Source: an uncultured Vibrio sp.
GTDB taxonomy: Bacteria; Pseudomonadota; Gammaproteobacteria; Enterobacterales; Vibrionaceae
Length of the DNA: 64,000 bases
Reading direction: 5' to 3'
Assembly: GCA_947504195.1 (NCBI GenBank)
Contig: CANNGN010000010.1
Coordinates: forward strand, 1 to 64,000
This document shows, piece after piece, positions 40,312 to 49,715 of the stretch. Below the pieces are notes generated by a model. The model had not been told where the DNA came from and ran no database searches. It was given only the letters and a program-made list of their open reading frames with translations. A program made the translations under genes and the position numbers. Position 1 is the stretch's first letter; each line of letters begins with the position of its first letter.

Positions 40312-42558
40312 TTATTTTTTACCCGCACGAATAAATCCAGCAAAACCATTTTTCTCTAAATAATCACTCATCAAAGTATAAATTTGATGTCCATGGGTTT
40401 GCACCAAAGCTTGGTTAACGAGATGCTCTAGTTCTGCCAATTCGGTATTACGAATCATATATTTAACTTTAGCGACATTAGAGGTGTTCATACTCAACGT
40501 TCGATACCCCATCCCAATCAACAACATGGCTCCGAGAGGATCACCGGCTAACTCTCCACATACACATACATCAATATTGTTATTCTGACATGTGTCATAA
40601 ATGTGTTTTAGCGCGAGAAAAACCGCAGGGTGCATCGATTCATAAATATCTGCAACCTTAGCATTATTACGATCAACCGCGAGTAAATATTGAGTTAAGT
40701 CATTGGTACCAATCGAAACAAAATCAATTTTATCGCAAATAAGCGGAAGCAGATAGATCATCGAAGGTACTTCAACCATGATGCCAATTTTAGGTTTAAC
40801 GAGACTCGGATCAATTAGGGAAACTTCACTATACGCCTGTTCTATCAATTCAAGTGCGTCATCAACTTCTTGGATACTCGAAACCATTGGTAAAAGAATA
40901 CTTAGGTTTTTCGAACCTGCACTTGCTCTGATCATCGCTCTGAGTTGAATAAGAAAAATATCAGGATGGCCTAGAGTAAACCGAATCCCACGCCAACCAA
41001 GAAATGGGTTCTCTTCAATAATAGGTAAATATGGTAAAGGTTTATCGCCGCCAATATCAAGCGTGCGCATAACCACTTTTTTATTAGGGTACGTACTTAA
41101 GATGCCACTATAGAGCTGAGTTTGTTCTTCTTCTGAAGGGAAACCATTACTAAGCAAGAAAGATATTTCAGTGCGATAAAGCCCTACACCATCAACACTT
41201 TGATTTATCGCGATACTGCTATCCATACTTAAACCAGCATTTAACAATACTTCGATCGCCTGACCATCTTGAGTCACAGCCGGTTGATCAACATGGAGGT
41301 TGACCATCGCCGACAACTCAGTTTCTTCCGTCGCTAAGGATTGATACTCCTCCAATAGACGCTGATCGGGATCGATATAAACTAAACCTGCATAGCCATC
41401 GACGACACCTTGGTGCTCACCAATAGTATTTAAGTTCACAGACGCTCCCATAACCGCAGGAATGCCGAGTGCTCTTGATAATATTGCCGCATGAGAGTTC
41501 GCTGAACCATCAACGGCAACAACTCCTAATAACTTATCTTTAGGTATACTGGCGAGAATTGAAGCGGTCAGCTCTTGAACAACCAAAATAATAGGCTGTT
41601 CAATGGATTGCATTTCATTTTCACTGTTGTAGAGAAAGTAAAGAACTCGTTGACCCAGCTCTTGAATATCCTGGGCACGTTCACGTAAATACGAATCAGA
41701 CATACTAGCAAAACGTGCTGCATACGTTTCAACGACTTGACGCAATGCCCAATCAGCCCTATCTCCTAGTTTAATTTGAGTTTTCAGATCCTTTCTCAAC
41801 ATAGGATCATTCAGCAAGTGGGTAAAGAGATCGAATATCGCTAATGCATCTTTATTCAAATCTCCATCGAGCTTATTTCTCATACGACGGAAGTCACCTA
41901 ATGCTCGATCAATTGCGAGCATTAGCCAATCGTGTTCTTTGTCAGGATTTAAACCCGATGCTGGAGAGACATCTTCTAATTGAGGTTGGCTGTTATCACA
42001 CCAAAACTGACCAATAACAACCCCAGATGAAGCGGCAATACCGGATATTGCTCGATGCTGTTCCGATAACAACCACAAACCTTGAGTTTGAGCATGAGCA
42101 ATCAAGATCGCTATCTGAGCAGCAAGAGTGACGAGGAAGGACTCTTCAACCTCATTAAATTGACGAGAAGAGCGTTGCTGAACAACTAAAACACCAAGCA
42201 CTTTTTTACGATAAATAATCGGTGTACCTAGAAAACTATGGTAGACCTCTTCCCCTAAACTTTTAAAATACTTAAAGCTCGGATGTTTAGACGCTTCAGC
42301 AAGATTTATGGGTTCAGCCGAACGTTTTACCAGGCCTACTAACCCTTCTTCGAACCCAATATGAACCTTATCACCTTCAAACTTAAGGCCTTGAGTTGCC
42401 ATAAGTTCTAGGCGAGATTTATCCTCATTTGCTAAGTATATCGTGCAGCATTCAGTTTCCATCGCAAGGCATGTTTGTTTAACTAGCACCTCCAACGCTT
42501 GATGAACGTTTTCTACTTTGGAAACCTGCTCAACGATTTCCCTTAGCTGAGAAAGCAT
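40312..42558 (-). CDS. ptsP: Phosphoenolpyruvate-protein phosphotransferase PtsP (EI-Ntr)
   Basis: First enzyme of the nitrogen-related phosphotransfer chain (EI-Ntr to NPr to EIIA-Ntr). 748 residues: an N-terminal GAF domain (about 1-160) that in E. coli senses glutamine and ketoglutarate, then the enzyme I domains. The phosphohistidine is in NSHAAILSRALGIPAV (near residue 356). The PEP-binding barrel includes RTLDIGGDKPLPYL, FLGWRGIRF and the DVCVCGELAGDP segment. GAGGAT precedes the ATG. It begins two bases after rppH ends. Confidence 0.97.
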   Translation of the reverse strand: MLSQLREIVEQVSKVENVHQALEVLVKQTCLAMETECCTIYLANEDKSRLELMATQGLKFEGDKVHIGFEEGLVGLVKRSAEPINLAEASKHPSFKYFKSLGEEVYHSFLGTPIIYRKKVLGVLVVQQRSSRQFNEVEESFLVTLAAQIAILIAHAQTQGLWLLSEQHRAISGIAASSGVVIGQFWCDNSQPQLEDVSPASGLNPDKEHDWLMLAIDRALGDFRRMRNKLDGDLNKDALAIFDLFTHLLNDPMLRKDLKTQIKLGDRADWALRQVVETYAARFASMSDSYLRERAQDIQELGQRVLYFLYNSENEMQSIEQPIILVVQELTASILASIPKDKLLGVVAVDGSANSHAAILSRALGIPAVMGASVNLNTIGEHQGVVDGYAGLVYIDPDQRLLEEYQSLATEETELSAMVNLHVDQPAVTQDGQAIEVLLNAGLSMDSSIAINQSVDGVGLYRTEISFLLSNGFPSEEEQTQLYSGILSTYPNKKVVMRTLDIGGDKPLPYLPIIEENPFLGWRGIRFTLGHPDIFLIQLRAMIRASAGSKNLSILLPMVSSIQEVDDALELIEQAYSEVSLIDPSLVKPKIGIMVEVPSMIYLLPLICDKIDFVSIGTNDLTQYLLAVDRNNAKVADIYESMHPAVFLALKHIYDTCQNNNIDVCVCGELAGDPLGAMLLIGMGYRTLSMNTSNVAKVKYMIRNTELAELEHLVNQALVQTHGHQIYTLMSDYLEKNGFAGFIRAGKK

Positions 42559-42560
42559 GA

Positions 42561-43088
42561 TTATCCTCTTCGATATCTACGTTTATTTTTTGCGGACGCG
42601 GTCTTACGCTCCCTAAATGGCATTGCTGTTGAAGCAAACTCCTTCATCGCTCGGCGATATACATCTCGCTTAAATGACACTACTTGTCTAACTGGGTACC
42701 AATAACTTACCCAACGCCAACCATCAAATTCAGGGGTTTGTCCGCGCTGCATATTCACTCTAGAGTCACTTGATTCTAGACGCAGGAGAAACCATTTCTG
42801 TTTTTGTCCGATACAAACTGGTTGAGAATCCCGACGAACAAGGCGCTTGGGAAGTTTATACTTCAACCAATGGCGACTCGTCGCCAAAATTTTCACATCC
42901 TTAGATGTTAGTCCAACTTCTTCATACAGCTCACGGAACATAGCCTGCTCAGGTGACTCACCTTCATCCATGCCGCCTTGCGGAAACTGCCAAGAGTGTT
43001 GTCCGTATCGTTTCGCCCAGAATACCTGACCATGGCTATTGCAGATAACTATACCAACATTGAGCCGGTAACCATCGCCATCGATCAC
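42561..43088 (-). CDS. rppH: RNA pyrophosphohydrolase RppH
   Basis: Nudix hydrolase that removes pyrophosphate from the 5' triphosphate of mRNAs and so triggers RNase E decay. 175 residues. The Nudix box runs from [11 protein letters not shown] to RELYEEVGL near residues 37-60 with all catalytic glutamates. The C-terminal tail is basic. The start codon is GTG with GAGG seven bases upstream. Divergent from mutH across a 613-bp region rich in DnaA boxes. Confidence 0.96.
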   Translation of the reverse strand: MIDGDGYRLNVGIVICNSHGQVFWAKRYGQHSWQFPQGGMDEGESPEQAMFRELYEEVGLTSKDVKILATSRHWLKYKLPKRLVRRDSQPVCIGQKQKWFLLRLESSDSRVNMQRGQTPEFDGWRWVSYWYPVRQVVSFKRDVYRRAMKEFASTAMPFRERKTASAKNKRRYRRG

Positions 43089-43268
43089 TGGAAAACCTCT
43101 AGTAAATTTTTAATTACATTGATTTTTCCACATATCCCCAGTAGGAGCAAATTAACCTTGCAGGGAAAGACGAAATTTATGCACTGTAACGTGAAATGAC
43201 GAATAAAAACCAAAAACATAAGTTATCAACATCATTTCAGCTTAACACGTCAATTTATTCACGTTTTC

Positions 43269-43689
43269 TGTGTATAACTATGTGAAGAAGCCAATGAAAA
43301 ACTAGCTAGCAACAGATAACCACTTCAATATAGAAAATAAAAACCTCAAAAATATAATTAATTAATATTTAATTTCAATAAGTTAACCAATAAAACCAAT
43401 TAAATAGTCAGCCAAAGATCTTTTTTGGATCGATTAAAAAAGTAAGTGTTCAAAGATCCATCAATAAAAAGATTATCCACATGTAATTTAAAATCTAAGG
43501 CTAAATCAATAATAAACTGCACTAAATTGGACAAGATCCTCATATACACAGTGCAAATGATTTATTTTTCCTTGTAATATGATTAATTTCTGTGGATAAC
43601 CGTTTACTTATCCAACAACTCTTGATGAACGATCAATTTATCAAGATCTCGAGAACCTCTTTTGCTAAAATCAGATCACGTAAACGATC
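43269..43689. promoter_or_regulatory. DnaA-box / GATC cluster in the rppH-mutH gap (DARS2-like locus)
   Basis: The 613-bp gap has no credible gene. It contains three perfect DnaA boxes (consensus TTATNCACA): 43269-43277 (minus), 43473-43481 (plus) and 43591-43599 (minus). A one-mismatch box TTATCCAAC at 43608-43616 lies back-to-back with the last, 8 bp away. Eight GATC sites fall within 273 bp (43417, 43428, 43455, 43535, 43631, 43645, 43674, 43686). As I recall, E. coli DARS2, the site that regenerates ATP-DnaA, lies in this same rppH-mutH gap. No perfect IHF consensus was found. Function is inferred from position and boxes. Confidence 0.75.
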
Positions 43690-43701
43690 CCGCACTTATA
43701 T

Positions 43702-44370
43702 ATGAAACCAGAGCCTAAATCAGAACAAGAGTTACTAAAACGAGCTCATGAAATCGCTGGACTCACATTCGCTGAGTTAGCCGAGCACGCCAATATTCCC
43801 GTACCTAATGATTTGACTCGAGATAAAGGTTGGGTTGGGCAATTGCTGGAATGGCATTTGGGTGCTCAAGCAGGCAGTCGTCCTCAACAAGACTTTGAAA
43901 CACTGGGTATCGAGCTAAAAAGCATTCCAGTGAGTTATCAAGGTAAGCCGCTGGAGACAACGTTTGTCTGTGTTGCTCCGTTAGTTGGTATACATGGACT
44001 AACTTGGGAGAATAGTCACGTTAGAAACAAACTGTCACGTGTGCTTTGGATTCCAGTCGAAGGCGAACGAGAAATCCCATTAGGAAATCGACGCGTTGGT
44101 TCACCACTTATCTGGTCACCAAACCAAGAAGAAGAAGCAAAACTGAAAGCCGATTGGGAGGAGTTAATGGAATTAATAGCATTAGGTCAGTTTAATCAAA
44201 TCACTGCTCGTCATGGTGACGTTCTACAATTACGCCCTAAAGCGGCAAACGGTAAAGTTAAAACTGAAGCCGTTGGCAGCAGTGGAAAAATGATAAAAAC
44301 CTTACCTAGAGGTTTTTATTTACGTACTCAATTTACTGATCTTATTCTAAAAACCCACTTTATTGGCTAA
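43702..44370 (+). CDS. mutH: DNA mismatch repair endonuclease MutH
   Basis: Nicks the unmethylated strand at hemimethylated GATC after activation by MutS and MutL. 222 residues, close to E. coli MutH (229). The catalytic Asp-Glu-x-Lys region is around [13 protein letters not shown] (residues 71-83), and further conserved stretches include [13 protein letters not shown] and [14 protein letters not shown]. The upstream gap is unusually rich in its own recognition sequence GATC. The ribosome site is weak. In V. cholerae and E. coli it has the same neighbours. Confidence 0.96.
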   Translation: MKPEPKSEQELLKRAHEIAGLTFAELAEHANIPVPNDLTRDKGWVGQLLEWHLGAQAGSRPQQDFETLGIELKSIPVSYQGKPLETTFVCVAPLVGIHGLTWENSHVRNKLSRVLWIPVEGEREIPLGNRRVGSPLIWSPNQEEEAKLKADWEELMELIALGQFNQITARHGDVLQLRPKAANGKVKTEAVGSSGKMIKTLPRGFYLRTQFTDLILKTHFIG

Positions 44371-44514
44371 TCCCGCTCTTCTTCTAAGCACCTTGTTCAC
44401 ATCTAGCTACTCTACTTAAGCTCGTTACTTTCCAATCAATAGGCACTTAGCTTATATTGGTGGTATATAAACGAAAATCATTGCCTTTTATGCCGCTGAT
44501 AACAAGGAAGCCTT

Positions 44515-45549
44515 ATGCATTATACGAAACTCCCTCATTCAACGTTAGAAGTCAGCAAAATATGCCTCGGTACAATGACGTTTGGAGAACAAAATACGGT
44601 TGATGACGCCTGTTCTCAACTTGATTATGCTCTAGAACGTGGGGTTAACTTTATTGATACCGCTGAAATGTACCCTGTGCCACCAAACGGAAAAACACAA
44701 GGGTTAACCGAAGACTATATTGGCCAATGGTTAGAAAAATCAGGAAAGCGTGAAAAAATTGTTCTTGCAAGTAAAGTCTCGGGCCCCACTCGAATTAACC
44801 ATATTCGCGATAACATGGCGCTCGATCATCGAAATATTCATCAAGCGATTAATGATAGCCTCACGAGACTTAAAACAGATTATATCGATTTATATCAGCT
44901 TCATTGGCCACAACGTCAGACTAACTGTTTTGGTCAACTCAATTACCAAGAATCAAATGATCGCGATGATATACCGTTGATTGAAACCTTAGAAGTGATG
45001 ACCGATTTAGTTAAAGCAGGAAAAATTCGCTATATCGGGGTATCAAACGAGACACCTTGGGGCGTAATGAGTTATCTCCGTTTGGCAGAAAAACATGATT
45101 TACCACGCATTGTTACGATTCAAAACCCTTACAACTTGCTCAATAGAACGTTCGAAGTGAGTTTATCTGAAATCAGTCATTACGAAGGCGTACAATTGTT
45201 GGCTTATTCTCCACTGGCTTTTGGAACATTAACGGGAAAATACCTTAATGGCGCAAGACCAACGGGGGCTCGATGCTCGTTATATGAACGCTTTCAACGT
45301 TATTTTACACCACAAGGAATTAAAGCTGCCGAGGCATATGTCCAGTTAGCCAATGAGCACAACCTAGATCCAGCTCAAATGGCGCTAGCATTTGTCAATC
45401 AACGTCCTTTTGTCGGTTCCAATATCATTGGGGCAACCAACCTTGAACAGTTAGCGAGTAATATTGATAGTATCAACCTCACTCTTTCAGATGAGGTACT
45501 GGCAAAAATCGAAGAGCTTTCAATACTCTATTCCAACCCTTGTCCGTAG
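44515..45549 (+). CDS. tas: Aldo/keto reductase, Tas-like
   Basis: 344-residue NADP(H)-dependent oxidoreductase with the aldo/keto reductase barrel. The catalytic Asp and Tyr are in FIDTAEMYP, the Lys in VLASKVSGP, and the His in LYQLHWPQR. The Tas family start MHYTKLPHSTLEVSKICLGTMTFG is diagnostic. AAGGA precedes the ATG. Tas was found in E. coli as a suppressor of tyrosine auxotrophy in starving cells; its natural substrate is unclear. Confidence 0.93.
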   Translation: MHYTKLPHSTLEVSKICLGTMTFGEQNTVDDACSQLDYALERGVNFIDTAEMYPVPPNGKTQGLTEDYIGQWLEKSGKREKIVLASKVSGPTRINHIRDNMALDHRNIHQAINDSLTRLKTDYIDLYQLHWPQRQTNCFGQLNYQESNDRDDIPLIETLEVMTDLVKAGKIRYIGVSNETPWGVMSYLRLAEKHDLPRIVTIQNPYNLLNRTFEVSLSEISHYEGVQLLAYSPLAFGTLTGKYLNGARPTGARCSLYERFQRYFTPQGIKAAEAYVQLANEHNLDPAQMALAFVNQRPFVGSNIIGATNLEQLASNIDSINLTLSDEVLAKIEELSILYSNPCP

Positions 45550-45585
45550 CCTAAGTAGAGTTGCCTCCATTTTTCTTATTAAGTT

Positions 45586-45606
45586 GGGCGCCTAAGCAAG
45601 GCGCCC
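45586..45606. terminator. GC-rich hairpin between tas and a DUF1127 gene
   Basis: A perfect 7-bp stem GGGCGCC / GGCGCCC with a 7-nt loop between convergent genes. Only a broken T-run follows on the plus strand, so termination is likely but not certain. Confidence 0.6.
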
Positions 45607-45613
45607 TTACTAT

Positions 45614-45865
45614 TTACGTTGGTATTCTCAACCGATAAAAACGGCGAAGATGATATAGACGACGTTCAACTTGATTTGCAGAAAGTGGTCTATCTCCAAT
45701 GGCTTGACCATCCGGTAAGATGCCAATATCACGTAATAAATACTCGCTATGCCATGGGATATCATTCGCTGTACGGCGTAATTTTCGCTGAAAAGCTCGC
45801 TCTTTATGTCGAATATCCGCACCAATAAACCAAGTTGCTAACGTAATATAAATAGAATGACGCAT
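45614..45865 (-). CDS. Small DUF1127-like protein
   Basis: 83-residue basic protein. The C-terminal half has the DUF1127 pattern: an arginine-rich helix, then an LLRDIGI motif (HSEYLLRDIGILPDGQ). It then has an extra Arg/Tyr-rich tail (QVERRLYHLRRFYRLRIPT). A very good ribosome site (AGGAG) precedes the ATG. DUF1127 proteins elsewhere affect RNA turnover and phosphate or carbon stress responses; no function is assigned here. It stands next to a second small gene on the same strand upstream of vpsR-side sequences. Confidence 0.75.
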   Translation of the reverse strand: MRHSIYITLATWFIGADIRHKERAFQRKLRRTANDIPWHSEYLLRDIGILPDGQAIGDRPLSANQVERRLYHLRRFYRLRIPT

Positions 45866-45931
45866 AACCTAACTCCTAAAATAGATTGAGCTGGGAGTAA
45901 GGCAGATTGAATAAGGGGAGTAGTGATCTTT

Positions 45932-45958
45932 TTCAAGCTGCCTGTTCCGCAGCTTGAA
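45932..45958 (-). terminator. Hairpin downstream of the 57-residue gene
   Basis: A 10-bp perfect stem TTCAAGCTGC / GCAGCTTGAA with a 7-nt loop lies ten bases after the stop of the small gene on the minus strand. The tail is A-rich rather than T-rich, so it may stabilise or process the 3' end. Confidence 0.5.
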
Positions 45959-45968
45959 TAAATAATGG

Positions 45969-46142
45969 CTAACGGATCATTTCATTGTTGGTTCGGTTAT
46001 CTCGTTTATCTGCAAAAATCATGGCGACAGACGAATGCATAGACACCATAAGGTAGGCGTTATTACGCAGCATCACTGAAGACACAAAATGAGAGAAATG
46101 AGAAGAAGCAGAACATTGAGATAGTATCGATGTGATATTCAT
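45969..46142 (-). CDS. Small protein of unknown function (57 residues)
   Basis: I do not recognise this protein. The ATG at 46142 has a textbook Shine-Dalgarno, GGAGG with five bases spacing, which is the main reason to believe it. It starts MNITSILSQCSASSHF, is rich in Ser, His and Met, and ends in a charged segment (FADKRDNRTNNEMIR). There is no clear signal peptide or transmembrane helix. A hairpin follows the stop. It sits between a DUF1127-like gene and the vpsR terminator. Confidence 0.6.
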   Translation of the reverse strand: MNITSILSQCSASSHFSHFVSSVMLRNNAYLMVSMHSSVAMIFADKRDNRTNNEMIR

Positions 46143-46357
46143 GTACGCCTCCGAAAAATGAAAAGTCCAATTAGTGTGAGGTGACAACCTCATAAATGAT
46201 TATATGAAAATGAATTCACAATACAACCTAAATGTATGAATTTTATTCAATAGACTAGAATTAACTAAAAATCCGCTATTTAACACTGAAATAGCAACGT
46301 TATTCTCTGATATAAAATCGACTCTAAGTGATTTATATTGTTCGACTTTACAGATAT

Positions 46358-46391
46358 AAAAAAGCCGCTGCGTTATAACACAGCGGCTTTT
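46358..46391 (-). terminator. Intrinsic terminator of vpsR
   Basis: Arms AAAGCCGCTG / CAGCGGCTTT with a 10-nt loop. The minus-strand transcript ends in a T-run (TTTTTTATATC). It lies 24 bp after the vpsR stop. Confidence 0.92.
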
Positions 46392-46414
46392 AGAAACAAT
46401 AAATACGAATCTGC

Positions 46415-47749
46415 TTAAGCAATCTCTTCTGTCAGCAACCCATGTTTATTTAACAAACGGTACATCGTTGCTCGTGAAATTCCTAACTCTTTGGCTGCCT
46501 GAGATACCTGACCACCATTTGACTCAAGTACCATAACCAATGCTTCTTTTTCAGAGCGTTCTCTTACGCATTTGAGGCTCATCTTGCCTTCGCTACGTTT
46601 TGGTAAGTCCAAGTTATCTTGAGTTAGCATGACAGTATCTGACATCAATACCATGCGTTTGACCTGATTCGTTAGCTCACGAACATTACCCGGCCAGCTA
46701 TATCGAGACAGCTCTTTCAATGCGTCATCGGTAAAACCACGTGCTTGGGCATTGTATTCCTTTGAAAAAAGCTGCAGATAATGTCGAGCCAATAACGGGA
46801 TATCCGCTAATCGTTCTTTTAAACTTGGAACATTGACTCGCAGTACATTGATATAATGATAAAGCTCATCGTTAAAGTCGCCATCAATTAGCGCTTTTTC
46901 TAAGTCTGTCGAATTTGCTGCAAGAATACGTACATCAACCTTTTTAAAACCAGTCGATGATTCTACTGTTCCTTCTTGGAAAAAACGTAACAAGTTAACT
47001 TGTTGCTCTGCAGTAATAGACAGAATATCGTTAAGGAGGATCGTTCCACCATCGGCTTGCTCTAATAGTGATACAAATTCTTCTTCGTCATTATTAACGC
47101 CAAAAAGCTCTTTTTCAAAGCGACGTTCTGACATAGCACGACAATTTACAGGAATAAATGGACGCTGAGAACGAGCAGAATTTGCGTGAATCGCTTTCGC
47201 TACCATTTCTTTACCCGATCCATTTTCACCATGAATCAAGATGCTTACATCCGTTGGAGCGATGCGCTTAATTTGATCTCGTAAACGTTTAATCGGTACA
47301 GATTCCCCGATCAGTCCCATATCACCAGACGAACCATAGTTAGGCCAAACTTTTTTCTCAAGTTTCAACATTCCCAATTGATGACCAATCGTACTAAGCA
47401 ATTGTGCATCTGGTATTGGAGCTGTAAAGAAATCAATACAAAAGTTAACAATGAATTGGCAAATCGTGTCTGAGCTTAACTGTGACTCACGAATAAAGGC
47501 AATCCAGCGAACTTGACGATGAGAACTCACCAAGGTTGCAATTCCATTTAAGCTGAATTCATCTTCACTTAAATCGACTACACCAATACAAGGCCCTGTT
47601 GACGCAAACAACGTATCAGCTTTGCGTAAATCAGCAACTTGAGAACAACGCCACCCAACCTGTTCTAATACTGATAACCATGGTTCATAGGTTCCACCAA
47701 CTACAACCAAAGATCCTGGAACGGAATCCATTCGAAACTGATTATTCAT
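46415..47749 (-). CDS. vpsR: Biofilm master regulator VpsR (cyclic-di-GMP-responsive EBP-like)
   Basis: 444 residues, the same length as V. cholerae VpsR, and the N-terminus MNNQFRMDSVPGSLVVVGGTYEPWL is nearly the same. Three domains: a receiver-like domain with Asp59 (CIGVVDLSEDEF), an AAA+ domain with Walker A GENGSGKE and a degenerate Walker B GGTILLNDI, and a Fis-type helix-turn-helix (QVSQAAKELGISRATMYRLL). The GAFTGA loop that contacts sigma-54 is missing (FGVNNDEEEF in that place), as in V. cholerae VpsR, which works with sigma-70. AAGGA precedes the ATG. Probable targets include polysaccharide genes. Confidence 0.93.
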   Translation of the reverse strand: MNNQFRMDSVPGSLVVVGGTYEPWLSVLEQVGWRCSQVADLRKADTLFASTGPCIGVVDLSEDEFSLNGIATLVSSHRQVRWIAFIRESQLSSDTICQFIVNFCIDFFTAPIPDAQLLSTIGHQLGMLKLEKKVWPNYGSSGDMGLIGESVPIKRLRDQIKRIAPTDVSILIHGENGSGKEMVAKAIHANSARSQRPFIPVNCRAMSERRFEKELFGVNNDEEEFVSLLEQADGGTILLNDILSITAEQQVNLLRFFQEGTVESSTGFKKVDVRILAANSTDLEKALIDGDFNDELYHYINVLRVNVPSLKERLADIPLLARHYLQLFSKEYNAQARGFTDDALKELSRYSWPGNVRELTNQVKRMVLMSDTVMLTQDNLDLPKRSEGKMSLKCVRERSEKEALVMVLESNGGQVSQAAKELGISRATMYRLLNKHGLLTEEIA

Positions 47750-47850
47750 GAACGATCCTTACCACTATTCTATTTAAAATAATTATTAACTATTTTACAG
47801 TGTACTAATATATGCAAAAGACGTAACTAAAAAAAAGCATTAGATTTTGG

Positions 47851-47870
47851 TTGTCTTATTAATAGGACAA
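47851..47870. promoter_or_regulatory. 20-bp near-perfect palindrome upstream of vpsR
   Basis: TTGTCTTATTAATAGGACAA, symmetric except for one base pair, 102 bp before the vpsR start. The size and symmetry suit a dimeric regulator. It does not match the HapR/LuxR consensus as I know it. The remainder of the 332-bp vpsR-lysS gap is A/T-rich and holds only the lysS terminator. Confidence 0.5.
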
Positions 47871-48006
47871 GTAAAATTAATAATCTCAACAATACGTTAT
47901 CCAACTCATTCTTCATTTAATAATACAAATATAAAATCTATGTCTTTTTGTTCTACGCCAAATCCGTATTACTACAAATGAGTACTATATTTTTTAGCAT
48001 ATAAAA

Positions 48007-48040
48007 TAAAGAGCCTCTTCTAAATAGAAGAGGCTCTTTA
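48007..48040 (-). terminator. Intrinsic terminator of lysS
   Basis: A 16-bp perfect stem TAAAGAGCCTCTTCTA / TAGAAGAGGCTCTTTA with a 2-nt loop centre, T-rich on the minus side, 41 bp after the lysS stop. Confidence 0.9.
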
Positions 48041-48081
48041 TAACAATTACAAATCGTAAAAACTGAACTAAGATCCAATAA

Positions 48082-49602
48082 TTAATTCGATTGAGGTCTC
48101 ATTGCAGGGAACAAAATCACATCACGAATCGTATGTGAATTGCTAAATAGCATTGCAAGACGATCAATACCAATTCCTTGACCCGCGGTTGGCGGTAGCC
48201 CATGTTCTAGCGCAACGATGTAATCGGCATCGTAGAACATCGCTTCATCATCACCTGACTCTTTCGCGTCGACTTGAGCTTTAAAGCGCGCATCTTGATC
48301 TTCTGCATCGTTAAGCTCAGAGAAGCCATTTGCCACTTCGCGGCCACCAATAAAGAACTCAAAACGATCGGTAATAAATGAGTTTTCATCATTACGACGA
48401 GCAAGCGGTGAAATATCAGCCGGATACTCTGTGATGAACGTTGGCTGAATCAGCTGTGGCTCCGCGGTTTCACCAAAAATTTCTTCTAGCAATTGACCGC
48501 ATGTCCAGAAGGTTTCAACCTCGATATGTAGCGATTTAGCAATAGATACCATTAGGTCACGATTTTGAACGCCATCGTAATCTAGAGCTTGGATATCGGC
48601 ATGATCTGGGTTGTAGTGTTTAATCGCATCCAACATGCTCATACGAGTATAAGTGCCACCAAATTCAACCATTTCATCGCCATACGGCATTGCGGTTGCG
48701 CCTAACACATCGAGCGCACAGGTTCTTAGCATCTCTTCAGTAAGATCCATCAGATCACGGTAGTCTGCGTATGCCATATAGAATTCCATCATGGTGAATT
48801 CTGGGTTATGGCGTGGTGACAAACCTTCATTACGGAAATTGCGGTTCACTTCGAATACACGATCAAACCCACCGACAACCAAACGCTTTAAGTAAAGCTC
48901 TGGCGCAATACGCAGATACATATCAATGTCTAACGCATTGTGATGCGTCACAAACGGACGAGCTGATGCACCACCAGGAATGGTTTGCATCATTGGTGTT
49001 TCTACTTCTAAGAACCCTTTTTTAGACATGAACGTTCGAATCGCAGCAACCAACTTAGAACGAATGATAAAGGCGTTACGAGAATCTTCGTTAACAATCA
49101 AATCGACATAGCGCTGGCGGTAGCGTTGCTCTTGGTCTGTTAAACCATGAAACTTTTCTGGAAGTGGACGAAGTGCTTTAGTAAGCAGTTCATACTCTTC
49201 CATATTAACGTAAAGATCGCCTTTTCCTGACTTATGTAACGCACCTTTAACACCAATGATGTCGCCAATGTCTAAGCCTTGATAGACTTCTTTTAGCTCT
49301 TTCTGCACAGGTTTCGCAGCATAAGCTTGAATACGACCCGATGTTTCTTGAATCACCAAGAAAGGACCACGCTTGGCCATAATGCGGCCCGCAATCGCAA
49401 CGATATGATTTAAAGCTTCTAACTCTTCTTTACTCTTCTCACCAAACTCTTTTTGAAGATCACCAGCTAGGCTATCACGACGAAAATCATTCGGGTGACC
49501 ATTAGATTTACCGATCTTTCGGATATGCTCCAATTTAGCGCGGCGCTCTGCAATCAGTTTGTTCTCTTCTAATAAATGGTCGTTTTGATTCGCATCAGTC
49601 AT
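48082..49602 (-). CDS. lysS: Lysyl-tRNA synthetase (class II)
   Basis: 506-residue class II synthetase. It has an N-terminal OB-fold anticodon-binding domain (about 60-150), then motif 2 ([20 protein letters not shown]) and motif 3 ([11 protein letters not shown]). Directly downstream of prfB on the same strand, the conserved prfB-lysS arrangement of E. coli. A weak AGGG lies 14 bases before the ATG. Confidence 0.98.
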   Translation of the reverse strand: MTDANQNDHLLEENKLIAERRAKLEHIRKIGKSNGHPNDFRRDSLAGDLQKEFGEKSKEELEALNHIVAIAGRIMAKRGPFLVIQETSGRIQAYAAKPVQKELKEVYQGLDIGDIIGVKGALHKSGKGDLYVNMEEYELLTKALRPLPEKFHGLTDQEQRYRQRYVDLIVNEDSRNAFIIRSKLVAAIRTFMSKKGFLEVETPMMQTIPGGASARPFVTHHNALDIDMYLRIAPELYLKRLVVGGFDRVFEVNRNFRNEGLSPRHNPEFTMMEFYMAYADYRDLMDLTEEMLRTCALDVLGATAMPYGDEMVEFGGTYTRMSMLDAIKHYNPDHADIQALDYDGVQNRDLMVSIAKSLHIEVETFWTCGQLLEEIFGETAEPQLIQPTFITEYPADISPLARRNDENSFITDRFEFFIGGREVANGFSELNDAEDQDARFKAQVDAKESGDDEAMFYDADYIVALEHGLPPTAGQGIGIDRLAMLFSNSHTIRDVILFPAMRPQSN

Positions 49603-49715
49603 TTGGGATATGCCCTATACATGGTTTTCAGTAAAAAGTTACAGTAAAAATTTGTTATTTCTCTTTAACTTAAAAATATAAGCTTAGAAATATAAGTTTA
49701 GAGTTAGAACGAAAG

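Noticed and set aside
43089..43701. DnaA-box and GATC-rich region as a replication origin
   Set aside because: The neighbours are not those of a Vibrio origin (no mioC/gidA/dnaA or rctB) and there is no array of A/T-rich repeats; a DARS2-type site fits better.
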